Made by a program: the position numbers and the translations under genes
In this document: in pieces, positions 37,656 through 45,424 of the stretch
How the letters are laid out: each line of letters opens with the position of its first letter
Position numbering within the stretch: position 1 is the first letter of the stretch
From: Clostridium gallinarum
GTDB lineage: Bacteria; Bacillota; Clostridia; Clostridiales; Clostridiaceae
Reading direction: 5' to 3'
Length of the DNA: 64,000 nucleotides
Assembly (NCBI RefSeq): GCF_014836325.1
Contig: NZ_JACSQZ010000002.1
Span: 42,245 to 106,244 of the forward strand
The notes under the pieces: model-generated
Database searches by the model: none
What the model was told of the DNA's origin: nothing
The model's input: the letters and a program-made list of their open reading frames with translations, nothing else

Positions 37656-38111
37656 CTATAATGTAAATACTTTTTTCTCACTGTCTAGTAAAGTACATTT
37701 ATCTCCAACTTTTACTTTTCCGCCTCTTAAAACTCTAGTAAATATACCATTTTTAGGCATTATACATTCTCCAACTTGATAATAAATTGCACATTTATCA
37801 TGACATTCCTTACCTATTTGAGTAACTTCTAATAAAGTTTCTCCAACTTCTAATCTTTGACCTACTGGTAACTTATTTAATTCAATTCCTTCTATAACTA
37901 AATTTTCACCAAAGGCTCCAAAATCAACGTCTCCACCTTTTTTTCTAAATTCATCTATTTTTTCAAAGGCTAATAAACTAACTTGTCTATGCCATTTTCC
38001 TGCATGAGCATCGCCTTCAATTCCAAACTCTTCAATAAAATTCGCCTCATCAACTTCTACTTTTAAAGTCCCCTTATGTTTACTTGTACATACTGCTAAT
38101 ACCTTACACAT
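37656..38111 (-). CDS. MOSC-domain protein
   Basis: This 151-residue stand-alone MOSC (Moco sulfurase C-terminal) protein has the conserved cysteine region QIGKECHDKCAIYYQVGECIMPKNGIF and the RVLRGGKVKVGD end. Related small proteins (YiiM/MogA-associated) are linked to Mo-cofactor handling. Here it is the last gene of the Moco operon, directly after moaA. The ATG at 38111 has GGAGGA upstream; the frame's earlier TTG at 38126 overlaps that site. Confidence 0.88.
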   Translation of the reverse strand: MCKVLAVCTSKHKGTLKVEVDEANFIEEFGIEGDAHAGKWHRQVSLLAFEKIDEFRKKGGDVDFGAFGENLVIEGIELNKLPVGQRLEVGETLLEVTQIGKECHDKCAIYYQVGECIMPKNGIFTRVLRGGKVKVGDKCTLLDSEKKVFTL

Positions 38112-38115
38112 ATAT

Positions 38116-39087
38116 TTATCCTCCAATTTGATTCATAAACTTTAATTCTTTGTCATTACTCTTCTTCATAAACAAATGTTTTTCTGGTTTATTATAAATA
38201 TTGTCTTTAATAACATTTAAAATATCATTTTCTGATGCTCCACCTCTAAGTAGCTTTCTTAAATCAATACCATAATTAAAATGCAAACATTGCTTTAAGA
38301 AACCTTCTGAAGTAAGTCTAATTCTATTACAATCTTCACAAAAACAATTACTGATTGCACTTATAAAACCTATTTTTCCTTTTGCATTTTCAAGCTTTAC
38401 ATAAGATGCTGGTCCACCATCCTTGCTTCTATTTACTTCTTCTATATTTTTATAATTATTTCTTATTAGATTTAATATATCTTCATTGCTTACTCCTTCA
38501 AACTTACCTCCAACACCTATTGGCATAAGTTCAATAAACCTAACATCTAAATTCTTTTTAATAGTAAGATTTACAAAATCTAATATTTCATCATCATTTT
38601 TGCTTTTTATCATAACTGTATTCAATTTAACTTTTATTCCAAGTTCTAAACACTTTTCTATAGCTGATAAAACCTTTTTTAAATCTCCTAATCTAGTTAA
38701 ATCATGAAACATTTTTTCTTTTAAGGAATCTAAACTAATATTTACACCCTTTAAACCTGCTTTTTTTAAAGCTTCTACTTTTTCTGATAATAATATTCCA
38801 TTTGTAGTTAAATAAATTCCTTCTATTCCCTCTATATTATTTATTTCATCCATTAATTCTATAATATCTTTTCTAACTAAAGGTTCTCCTCCAGTTAATC
38901 TTATTTTTTTCACTCCAAGCTTTGCAGATACAGAAACTATTTTTAAGATTTCATCCTTTGTTAGTTTATCTTCCTCTTCAAAGAACTCATTATTATCTTC
39001 TTCCATACAATATATACATCTTAAGTTACATCTATCCGTTAGGGAAATTCTTAAATAATCTATTTCTCTTCCATATTTATCCTTCAT
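38116..39087 (-). CDS. moaA: GTP 3',8-cyclase MoaA
   Basis: This 323-residue radical SAM enzyme starts molybdopterin synthesis by rearranging GTP. The SAM cluster motif is SLTDRCNLRCIYCMEED (about residue 20). LTGGEPLVRKDI, NISLDSL and a second cluster site, CFCEDCNRIRLTSEGFLKQC, follow (about 253-275). The tail lacks the canonical terminal GG pair in its usual SGG form but ends QIGG. Together with moaC five bases upstream it would make cyclic pyranopterin monophosphate. Confidence 0.96.
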   Translation of the reverse strand: MKDKYGREIDYLRISLTDRCNLRCIYCMEEDNNEFFEEEDKLTKDEILKIVSVSAKLGVKKIRLTGGEPLVRKDIIELMDEINNIEGIEGIYLTTNGILLSEKVEALKKAGLKGVNISLDSLKEKMFHDLTRLGDLKKVLSAIEKCLELGIKVKLNTVMIKSKNDDEILDFVNLTIKKNLDVRFIELMPIGVGGKFEGVSNEDILNLIRNNYKNIEEVNRSKDGGPASYVKLENAKGKIGFISAISNCFCEDCNRIRLTSEGFLKQCLHFNYGIDLRKLLRGGASENDILNVIKDNIYNKPEKHLFMKKSNDKELKFMNQIGG

Positions 39088-39092
39088 ATTAT

Positions 39093-39584
39093 TTATAGAG
39101 TTTTTTCATGAAAGTTAAACTCTCCACTCTTACCTCCTGTTTTTTTAAGTAAATGTGTACCCTCAATTACCATTCTCTTATCTACAGCTTTACACATATC
39201 ATAAATTGTTAAAGCTGCTATAGTGGCTGCTGTTAAAGCTTCCATTTCAACTCCGGTTTTATCTACTATTTTAACAGTGGCTTTAATACCTATAGAATTT
39301 TCTTCATCATTTATATCAAAGTCTATATTACAACTAGAAATCATTAGAGGATGGCACATAGGAATAAGATTAGAGGTTTGTTTGCTTGCCATTATTCCAG
39401 CAACCCTTGCTACTCCTAAAACATCTCCCTTACCTATCTTACCAAGCTTTATAAGTTCTAATGTTTCTTTACTTACTTTAATTTTAGAAACTGCAATAGC
39501 AACTCTCTCTGTTTTATTTTTTTCAGAAACATCTACCATTCTTGCATTTCCACTATTATCAAAATGAGTTAATTTATTATCCAT
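39093..39584 (-). CDS. moaC: Cyclic pyranopterin monophosphate synthase MoaC
   Basis: This 163-residue protein shows the MoaC landmarks [60 protein letters not shown] and KTGGKSGEF. It converts the MoaA product to cyclic pyranopterin monophosphate. The ATG at 39584 is preceded by AGGAGG. The open frame's first 14 residues upstream have no such support. It lies between the moeA-like gene and moaA in the Moco operon. Confidence 0.96.
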   Translation of the reverse strand: MDNKLTHFDNSGNARMVDVSEKNKTERVAIAVSKIKVSKETLELIKLGKIGKGDVLGVARVAGIMASKQTSNLIPMCHPLMISSCNIDFDINDEENSIGIKATVKIVDKTGVEMEALTAATIAALTIYDMCKAVDKRMVIEGTHLLKKTGGKSGEFNFHEKTL

Positions 39585-39592
39585 AATACCTC

Positions 39593-40609
39593 CTACTTTC
39601 CAAAAGAACAATGAGGGAATGTACAAACCTTACAATCTAAACATAAGCCTCCATGTCCATAAGCTGCTATATCATTTAAACTTAATCTTTCATCTGCTAA
39701 AACTCTAGGTAAGACTAAGTCTAATACTGTTCTTTTAGAATACATAGCGCAACTTGGAACTCCAAGTATTGGAATATCATTATAATATGCTAGTAAAAAC
39801 ATAGCTCCTGGTAAAATTGGAGATCCATAAGTAACTAATTCTCCACCACACTCTTTAATTGCAGTTGGTGTTACATCATCTGGATCAACAGACATTCCCC
39901 CTGTACAAATTATCATATCTACATTTTCAGCAAATCCTTTTTGTATTTCTTCAATTATTCTTTCTTTTGAATCTGGTAAAATTACTTGTCTAATAACTTC
40001 ACTACCATAGTAAGCAAGCTTAGATTTAATTACAGGTAAGAATGCATCTTTAATTCTTCCGCTATATACTTCATTTCCTGTAGTAATCAATAAGCATTTT
40101 TTAGGTTTAATTTCTTCAACATATATAATCTTATTCTTTATAAGTTCTTCTGCTTTAATAATTTTTTCTTCTTCTATTATTAATGGAATAACTCTTGTAG
40201 CTCCTATTTTTTCCCCTTTTCTTATAGGTGTATTATTATGTAATGTAGAAACTATAATCTCACCTAAAGTATTTAATTTTAATAATTCTTCTTTATCTAT
40301 TTTTAAAACTCCATCTCTATCTGCAAAGAAATCTACTTTTCCTTCTTTAATTTCTTCCGATTTAGCTACTCCTTCTCCAAGAACTAAATTAGCTAATCTA
40401 ATAGCTGCATCATTTTCATGTAATTGCCCTTCCTCTGGCTCCCATACATAAATATGTTCTTTTCCTATTGATAACAACTTCTCTATATCTTCCTCTTTAA
40501 TTATATGCCCTTTTTTAAATAATCTACCTTTAAATTCTCCAGGAATTATTTGAGTAACATCATGAGATAAAATACTTCCTACTGAATCATAAACACTTAT
40601 CATTTTCAT
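39593..40609 (-). CDS. Second molybdopterin-binding (MoeA-like) protein with C-terminal Cys cluster
   Basis: This 338-residue protein has an N-terminal domain ([22 protein letters not shown]) and a MoCF-type molybdopterin-binding domain from about residue 170 ([56 protein letters not shown]). It ends with [16 protein letters not shown], a cysteine-rich tail that may bind a metal or cluster. It is distinct from the canonical MoeA two genes upstream and from Mog. It may act in a specific insertion or maturation step for the clostridial enzymes. The ATG at 40609 has AGGAG upstream. Confidence 0.82.
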   Translation of the reverse strand: MKMISVYDSVGSILSHDVTQIIPGEFKGRLFKKGHIIKEEDIEKLLSIGKEHIYVWEPEEGQLHENDAAIRLANLVLGEGVAKSEEIKEGKVDFFADRDGVLKIDKEELLKLNTLGEIIVSTLHNNTPIRKGEKIGATRVIPLIIEEEKIIKAEELIKNKIIYVEEIKPKKCLLITTGNEVYSGRIKDAFLPVIKSKLAYYGSEVIRQVILPDSKERIIEEIQKGFAENVDMIICTGGMSVDPDDVTPTAIKECGGELVTYGSPILPGAMFLLAYYNDIPILGVPSCAMYSKRTVLDLVLPRVLADERLSLNDIAAYGHGGLCLDCKVCTFPHCSFGK

Positions 40610-40631
40610 ATATAACATCTCCTAAACCTTA

Positions 40632-41123
40632 TTATTTTCTTGCACATTCCTTTTGTTCACCTAATAAAATACCTATACCATGATTTAATTCACCTAATAC
40701 AAAATCTAAAGCTTCTTCACAAGCCTTAGGACTTCCTGGCAAGTTAACTATTAAAGTATTTCCTCTTATTCCAGATACAGCTCTAGATAACATTGCTCTT
40801 TTTGTAATTTGCATACTAAGCATTCTTATAGCTTCACATATTCCCGGTGTTTCTCTTTCAATTACTTCCTTAGTAGCTTCTGGAGTTATATCTCTCTTTG
40901 AAAATCCTGTTCCACCAGTACTTAATACTAAGTTTAAATTTAACTCATCGCTCATATAAATAAATTCTTTTTTTAGCATTTCTTTTTCATCTGGTAATAT
41001 TACTTGTCTTTTAACTTCAAAACCTGCTTCTTCTAATATTCTTTTTACAACAGCTCCACTTTTATCTTCTCTTTCTCCTGCATAACCCTTATCACTACTC
41101 GTAATTATTCCCACAGTATACAT
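40632..41123 (-). CDS. Mog/MoaB-type molybdopterin adenylyltransferase
   Basis: This 163-residue single-domain MoCF protein shows GIITSSDKGYAGEREDKSG, LNLVLSTGGTGFSKRDITPEAT and GIRGNTLIVNLPGSPKACEEAL. It belongs to the MogA/MoaB group that adenylates molybdopterin before metal insertion. Its ATG overlaps the mobA stop by one base, so mobA and this gene are coupled. Confidence 0.9.
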   Translation of the reverse strand: MYTVGIITSSDKGYAGEREDKSGAVVKRILEEAGFEVKRQVILPDEKEMLKKEFIYMSDELNLNLVLSTGGTGFSKRDITPEATKEVIERETPGICEAIRMLSMQITKRAMLSRAVSGIRGNTLIVNLPGSPKACEEALDFVLGELNHGIGILLGEQKECARK

Positions 41124-41698
41124 TAGATTTCCTCCAACATTTCATATTCTTTTCTAGTGTTTATATTTGAAAAATAATCTTCTTTTAGATTACTATAATA
41201 ATTATTATCTATAATTTTATAATTAGTAGTTAATATAAATTTTTGTAGCTTATACTCCCCATTAATCAATGCTTTTTCAATTTTTGGTATTAAGCTTTTA
41301 GAATAAATAGCACACATCGGTTGTAATCTACCATTAATTCTAGGTATTAATACCTCATAATCATCTTTGATACTTCCAATAATATTTAAAGTTTCACTAG
41401 ATATTAATGGCATATCACATGCTATACAAAGGACTTTATCACTTATTGCATTCTTAAGCGCCGAATGTATCCCACCAAGGGGGCCTTTATCTAAAAAAAT
41501 ATCTTTATATATTTTAAAATTAAATTTATTATATTCATCTATATTATTAGCAATTATTATCTTCTCAATAAAGCTATTTCCTGCATTTATTATATTTTCA
41601 ATAAAAGTTTTTTCTTTATATAATAATAAAGCTTTATTATTATAATTCATTCTACTACTTTTACCACCTGCTAAAATAGCTAATGTTTTATCTATCAT
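41123..41698 (-). CDS. mobA: Molybdenum cofactor guanylyltransferase MobA
   Basis: This 191-residue nucleotidyltransferase attaches GMP to Moco to make the MGD form used by DMSO-reductase-family enzymes such as the adjacent nitrate reductases. The N-terminal nucleotide motif is LAGGKSSRMNYNNKALL, with the GPLGGIHSAL and CIACDMPLISSETLN metal site. PRINGRLQPMCAIYSKS completes it. It follows moeA by nine bases. Confidence 0.93.
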   Translation of the reverse strand: MIDKTLAILAGGKSSRMNYNNKALLLYKEKTFIENIINAGNSFIEKIIIANNIDEYNKFNFKIYKDIFLDKGPLGGIHSALKNAISDKVLCIACDMPLISSETLNIIGSIKDDYEVLIPRINGRLQPMCAIYSKSLIPKIEKALINGEYKLQKFILTTNYKIIDNNYYSNLKEDYFSNINTRKEYEMLEEI

Positions 41699-41707
41699 AC
41701 TACTCTC

Positions 41708-42910
41708 CTAAAGTTTTATAATGTTAACTATATCTCCTGCAAGTTTTTCTTCATCATTTGCATTAACCTCAATTATACAATTAGAATTTATTGCTGAACT
41801 AAGTATTCCATTTCCAGATTTTTTTTGTGTTACATAGACATATTGTTTTAAATTTTCTATTTTATAATGTCCTCTTAAAAATCTATGTTTAAAACCTTTT
41901 TTTATAGTACCTTCTGCTAATATTGCTTCTTCTCTATTTATTTTTATTTCGCCTAAACCAGAAAGTTTTTCAAGAGAAGTCTTAGCTAGTAATTCAAAGG
42001 TAGTAAGTGCTGCTGTAGGATTTCCTGATAGACTTATTATTATACAATTATTCACCTTACTAAATAAAACTGCTGATCCAGGTTTAATTGTAATTTTCCA
42101 AAAAAACTTTTCTCCATTCGTTACATTAATTGCTTCTTTTAATAAATCTTTTTCTCCAACTGATACTCCTCCAGTTGTAATTATTAAATCTAAATCCTTT
42201 GAAATATCTTCTATGAATTTACCAATTTCATTATAATCATCATTTATATGATGAATTTCACTTACTTCATAACCTAGTTCTAAAAGTCTTGAAATTATTG
42301 AATATTTATTACTGTTATATATTTTCCCATCTCTTAACTCAATTCCTACGTCCATAACTTCATCGCCAGTGCTTATAAAGCCTATTTTAGGTTTCTTAAA
42401 TACTTTTACCCTGTTAATGCCAGAGCTAGCTAAAATACCTATATCAGCATAATCTAATTTTTTATTAGCACTTATAAGTAAATCCCCTACAGAAATATCT
42501 TCTCCCATAATACAAACATTTTCATTTTTTTTAACTTCTTTTCTTATAATTATATTATTATCATCTTTAATTACATCTTCTTGTTTTATAACTGCATTTG
42601 CACCTTCTGGTATTGGTGCACCTGTCATAATTTTTATTGCAGTATTTTCACTAACAACCTTATTACTAATTCCACCTGCAAAGACTTTATCTATTACCTT
42701 TATTTTATTGTCAATAAATCCATCTTCTGCTCTTATTGCATATCCATCCATAGCAGATTTATTAAAAGGAGGGTTATTAATTTTAGAATATACAATTTCA
42801 CTTGTAACCCTATTAAGTCCCTTTAATAAGTCTACTTCCTCAACACCTAAAGATATTACTTTTTCATTTAAAATACTAATAGCTTCATCTAAAGAAATAA
42901 AGGATCTCAT
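41708..42910 (-). CDS. moeA: Molybdopterin molybdenumtransferase MoeA
   Basis: This 400-residue protein inserts molybdenum into adenylated molybdopterin. Domain landmarks are KINNPPFNKSAMDGYAIRAED (about 40-60), MTGAPIPEGANAVI, GFISTGDEV, LIITTGGVSVGEKDLLKE and SLSGNPTAALTTFELL. It has the full four-domain length. It is the first gene downstream of the Moco-type riboswitch and terminator and so is the direct target of cofactor feedback. mobA, mog-type, moeA-like, moaC, moaA and MOSC follow at tight spacing. Confidence 0.95.
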   Translation of the reverse strand: MRSFISLDEAISILNEKVISLGVEEVDLLKGLNRVTSEIVYSKINNPPFNKSAMDGYAIRAEDGFIDNKIKVIDKVFAGGISNKVVSENTAIKIMTGAPIPEGANAVIKQEDVIKDDNNIIIRKEVKKNENVCIMGEDISVGDLLISANKKLDYADIGILASSGINRVKVFKKPKIGFISTGDEVMDVGIELRDGKIYNSNKYSIISRLLELGYEVSEIHHINDDYNEIGKFIEDISKDLDLIITTGGVSVGEKDLLKEAINVTNGEKFFWKITIKPGSAVLFSKVNNCIIISLSGNPTAALTTFELLAKTSLEKLSGLGEIKINREEAILAEGTIKKGFKHRFLRGHYKIENLKQYVYVTQKKSGNGILSSAINSNCIIEVNANDEEKLAGDIVNIIKL

Positions 42911-42923
42911 AATTTCCTCCTAA

Positions 42924-42964
42924 GAAAAAAAGCTTATTATTAACACATTGGTAATAATAAGCTT
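42924..42964 (-). terminator. Riboswitch-controlled terminator before moeA
   Basis: AAGCTTATTATTAAC (42930-42944) pairs with the arm 42950-42964 (14 of 15 positions). On the minus strand it is followed by TTTTTTT (42930-42924), only about 15 bases before the moeA start. It lies immediately downstream of the Moco-type aptamer. Confidence 0.88.
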
Positions 42965-43044
42965 AAATTTAAATATATTAATTGCTATACATAGCATTAA
43001 ATAAGTCTAAGAACTTTATAACTTAAACTATATTTAAATCAACT

Positions 43045-43160
43045 TATTTTCCTTCCCAGAACGTGGAGATATTATCTTTTCAGATATATACCCTGTGAAT
43101 TTAAAATTCAGGTATAAGTGCCATAGCTTAACCTTAGGACACTTATACTCCAGAAAATTT
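43045..43160 (-). promoter_or_regulatory. Moco-type riboswitch aptamer upstream of moeA
   Basis: Read on the minus strand, the segment begins CTGGAGTATAAGTG and continues with CCTAAGGTTAAGC and GGCACTTATACC, then a hairpin TGAATTTTAAATTCA. It closes with ATCTCCACGTTCTGGGAAGG. The last part aligns with the conserved 3' end of known Moco RNAs such as the E. coli moaA leader (CTCCCGTATCTGGAAAGG), and the first part with its GGTCAAC/GGTGC segment. The position in front of a molybdenum-cofactor operon and the adjacent terminator support the call. Whether it senses Mo or W cofactor is undecided. Confidence 0.75.
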
Positions 43161-43172
43161 TATTGATCATTA

Positions 43173-43670
43173 TTAAATTTTATATTCATCTTCTTTTAAA
43201 ATTAAATCTACAATTTCTTTAAAATTGTTCTTTTTTATAACTGTAACATCTTCAAAAAATAAATCTTCATCACTAACTATAGCAATTAAATTTTCTTTAG
43301 AAGAAATTATTTTTTCACTAAAATTTTTTCTGTATATTTCAAGTTTTCTTAAGTTACTATTTTTATAACCCTCAACTAAAATTACATCTTTATCTTTAGC
43401 TAAATTAATAAGTTCTATCAAAGGTATTTCTTCTTTTACTTCTTTAATCAAAGCCATTCTTTCATTTGAAGATATTATAACAGTTTCAGAACCAGCTTTT
43501 CTATGTCTATAAGTATCTTTTCCCTCTTTATCAATATCAAATCCATGTACGTCATGTTTAATTGTTGCAATACTAAGACCTCTTTTTTTAAGTTCTTTAA
43601 TTACACCTTCCATAACAATAGTTTTACCTACATTTGATTTTTCTCCAATTATATTTACTACTATCGACAT
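43173..43670 (-). CDS. mobB: Molybdopterin-guanine dinucleotide biosynthesis protein MobB
   Basis: This 165-residue GTP-binding protein has its P-loop in IIGEKSNVGKTIVMEGVI. IKHDVHGFDIDKEGKDTYRHRKAGSET follows, which is the family-typical segment, with VILVEGYKNSNLRKLEI downstream. It assists MobA in forming MGD. It sits between the upstream nar cassette and the riboswitch and has its own promoter, so it can be expressed apart from moeA. Confidence 0.93.
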   Translation of the reverse strand: MSIVVNIIGEKSNVGKTIVMEGVIKELKKRGLSIATIKHDVHGFDIDKEGKDTYRHRKAGSETVIISSNERMALIKEVKEEIPLIELINLAKDKDVILVEGYKNSNLRKLEIYRKNFSEKIISSKENLIAIVSDEDLFFEDVTVIKKNNFKEIVDLILKEDEYKI

Positions 43671-43692
43671 ACTATCTATCCTTTAGCTTAAT

Positions 43693-43754
43693 AATACATA
43701 CTGTATTAAATATTTCCTACACTTATATTATAATACTTTTTTATATTTTAACAA
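43693..43754 (-). promoter_or_regulatory. mobB promoter with small palindrome
   Basis: On the minus strand TTGTTA (43754-43749), a 16-base spacer and TATAAT (43732-43727) form a promoter. About 20 bases beyond the predicted start lies the 15-bp palindrome AATACATACTGTATT (43693-43707), a possible operator of unknown regulator. Confidence 0.5.
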
Positions 43755-43778
43755 TTATAATTATTTATTTCAGAAAAT

Positions 43779-45005
43779 TTATTTATAGCTAAATTCAAAA
43801 TTCTTTTCTAAATTAAAGAAATCCGCATAGTCTATATCAAAAATATTTTTAGTAACCTTTGATATATCTATCTTTTCCTTTATTAACTGAGTTAATACAC
43901 CTGTATAAGATAAATCACCTTGAATTATAGCTCCATATATCTTACCATCCTTGTGTATTATCTTTTTATAATTTTCTTCTTCTATACATGTTTCAACCTT
44001 ATAAGTTTCATCCTTTGGTTCAACATCTCCTAATGACATAGTTGCAACTCCAACAAAGTTCATTGTGTTTTTACTTCCAAAGAAATCTGTCATTATCATT
44101 TCTTTTCCTAACATATTATGTGCTGCTATTACACCTTCCTTTACAGCTGTTGGCCATATTGGATTTCTACCAGTAACATCACCAGCTCCATATATATCTT
44201 CTATATTAGTTTTTCCCTTTTCATCAATTATTAAACCAAATCTATCACATTCAACATTACTGTCTGCTAAGAATCCTATATTAGATCTTACACCTGTTGC
44301 TACTATTACAAGCTCGCAAGGTATTTCTTCCCCAGTATTAATTAATAAAGCTTTTGGATTATTTTCTTCATCTAGAATTAATTTTTCAGCTTTAACTCCT
44401 AATTTTAAATTTACTCCATTTGATTCAAATTTCTTTTCATATACTGAAGATGCATACTTATCTAATTGAATAGGAAGAACCTTTTCTCCCATTTCTACTA
44501 AAGAAATATTTACTCCAGTATCTATAAGTCCACTTACTGCGTCTATACCAACAAGACCTGCACCTAATACAACTACATTTTTTACTTTTGCAGCTTGTTC
44601 TTTTATTAAAATTGCGTCTTCTAAATTTCTAAGACCAACTACATTTTTACCTTCTCTTAATCCTTCAACTGGAGGTATAAAAGCAGATGCTCCACTACAA
44701 ATCATTAACTTATCATAACTTAAGCTTTCACCATTTGAAAGTTCTAAGGATTTTTCTTCATCTTTTAACCCTACAACTTCTACACCTTTAATCCAATTTA
44801 TATTATATTCCTCAAAGAAATTTTTCGGTGTAAAATCTAATCTTTCAACATTTCTATGTCCAGATATATAATGATGTAAAATACATCTTGAATATACTTC
44901 AGTATCTTTTGAAATTAATATTATTTCAGCATCCTTATCTAACTCTCTTAAAGTCTTTACACCACTAATACCTGCTGCTGATGCTCCTATAACTACATAT
45001 TTCAT
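43779..45005 (-). CDS. narC: NarC-type NAD(P)H:FAD oxidoreductase of nitrate reduction, copy 2
   Basis: This 408-residue flavoprotein is a paralogue of the 33.7-35.0 kb gene. The FAD site is MKYVVIGASAAGISGVKTL, the NAD(P)H site VVVLGAGLVGIDAVSGL, and YGAGDVTGRNPIWPTAVKEG is identical in layout to copy 1. It supplies electrons from NAD(P)H through the ferredoxin subunit. Its ATG overlaps the narB stop. Unlike copy 1 it is not followed by a transporter but by mobB after about 108 bases containing a promoter. Confidence 0.88.
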   Translation of the reverse strand: MKYVVIGASAAGISGVKTLRELDKDAEIILISKDTEVYSRCILHHYISGHRNVERLDFTPKNFFEEYNINWIKGVEVVGLKDEEKSLELSNGESLSYDKLMICSGASAFIPPVEGLREGKNVVGLRNLEDAILIKEQAAKVKNVVVLGAGLVGIDAVSGLIDTGVNISLVEMGEKVLPIQLDKYASSVYEKKFESNGVNLKLGVKAEKLILDEENNPKALLINTGEEIPCELVIVATGVRSNIGFLADSNVECDRFGLIIDEKGKTNIEDIYGAGDVTGRNPIWPTAVKEGVIAAHNMLGKEMIMTDFFGSKNTMNFVGVATMSLGDVEPKDETYKVETCIEEENYKKIIHKDGKIYGAIIQGDLSYTGVLTQLIKEKIDISKVTKNIFDIDYADFFNLEKNFEFSYK

Positions 45006-45412
45006 TAATTAGGTACCTCCTCTAAAGTTATAGCTGCCATTGGACATTTTTCTACACATTGCGGAGAGCCTGCCTCTTTACATCCATCACATTTCATTAT
45101 TTCAGTTTGTGTTCTACTATCTGCCTTTAATACTCCGTAAGGACATGCCATTATGCACATATAACAACTAGCACAACGCTCTTTATCATATGTAACTAAT
45201 CCAGTATTTTTATCCTTACTCATTGCTCCACTCATACAAGTGTACACACATTCTGGTCTATCGCAATGTCTACAAAAGATAGGTGCATATTTTCCATTGC
45301 TATCTATAGTTATTCTACTTCTTGTATCCTCTGAGTTATGAGAAACTATACATGCTGTAGTACATGTTAAACAGCCAACACATTTAGATCTATCTATCTT
45401 AATTCTTTTCAT
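45005..45412 (-). CDS. narB: NarB-type four-cluster ferredoxin subunit, copy 2
   Basis: This 135-residue paralogue has four cysteine groups: CVGCLTCTTACI, CRHCDRPECVYTCM, CASCYMCIMACP and CDGCKEAGSPQCVEKCP. One difference from copy 1 is TCMSG in place of ACPTG; all cysteines are retained. It is the small electron-transfer subunit between the flavoprotein and the Mo subunit, with no signal peptide. It is 12 bases from narA and coupled to narC by a one-base overlap. Confidence 0.9.
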   Translation of the reverse strand: MKRIKIDRSKCVGCLTCTTACIVSHNSEDTRSRITIDSNGKYAPIFCRHCDRPECVYTCMSGAMSKDKNTGLVTYDKERCASCYMCIMACPYGVLKADSRTQTEIMKCDGCKEAGSPQCVEKCPMAAITLEEVPN

Positions 45413-45424
45413 ATATCAACTCTC

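Noticed and set aside
43045..43160. Tetrahydrofolate riboswitch as an alternative for the moeA leader
   Set aside because: The 3' motif and the downstream molybdenum genes fit the Moco RNA better, and the THF aptamer core is not seen.
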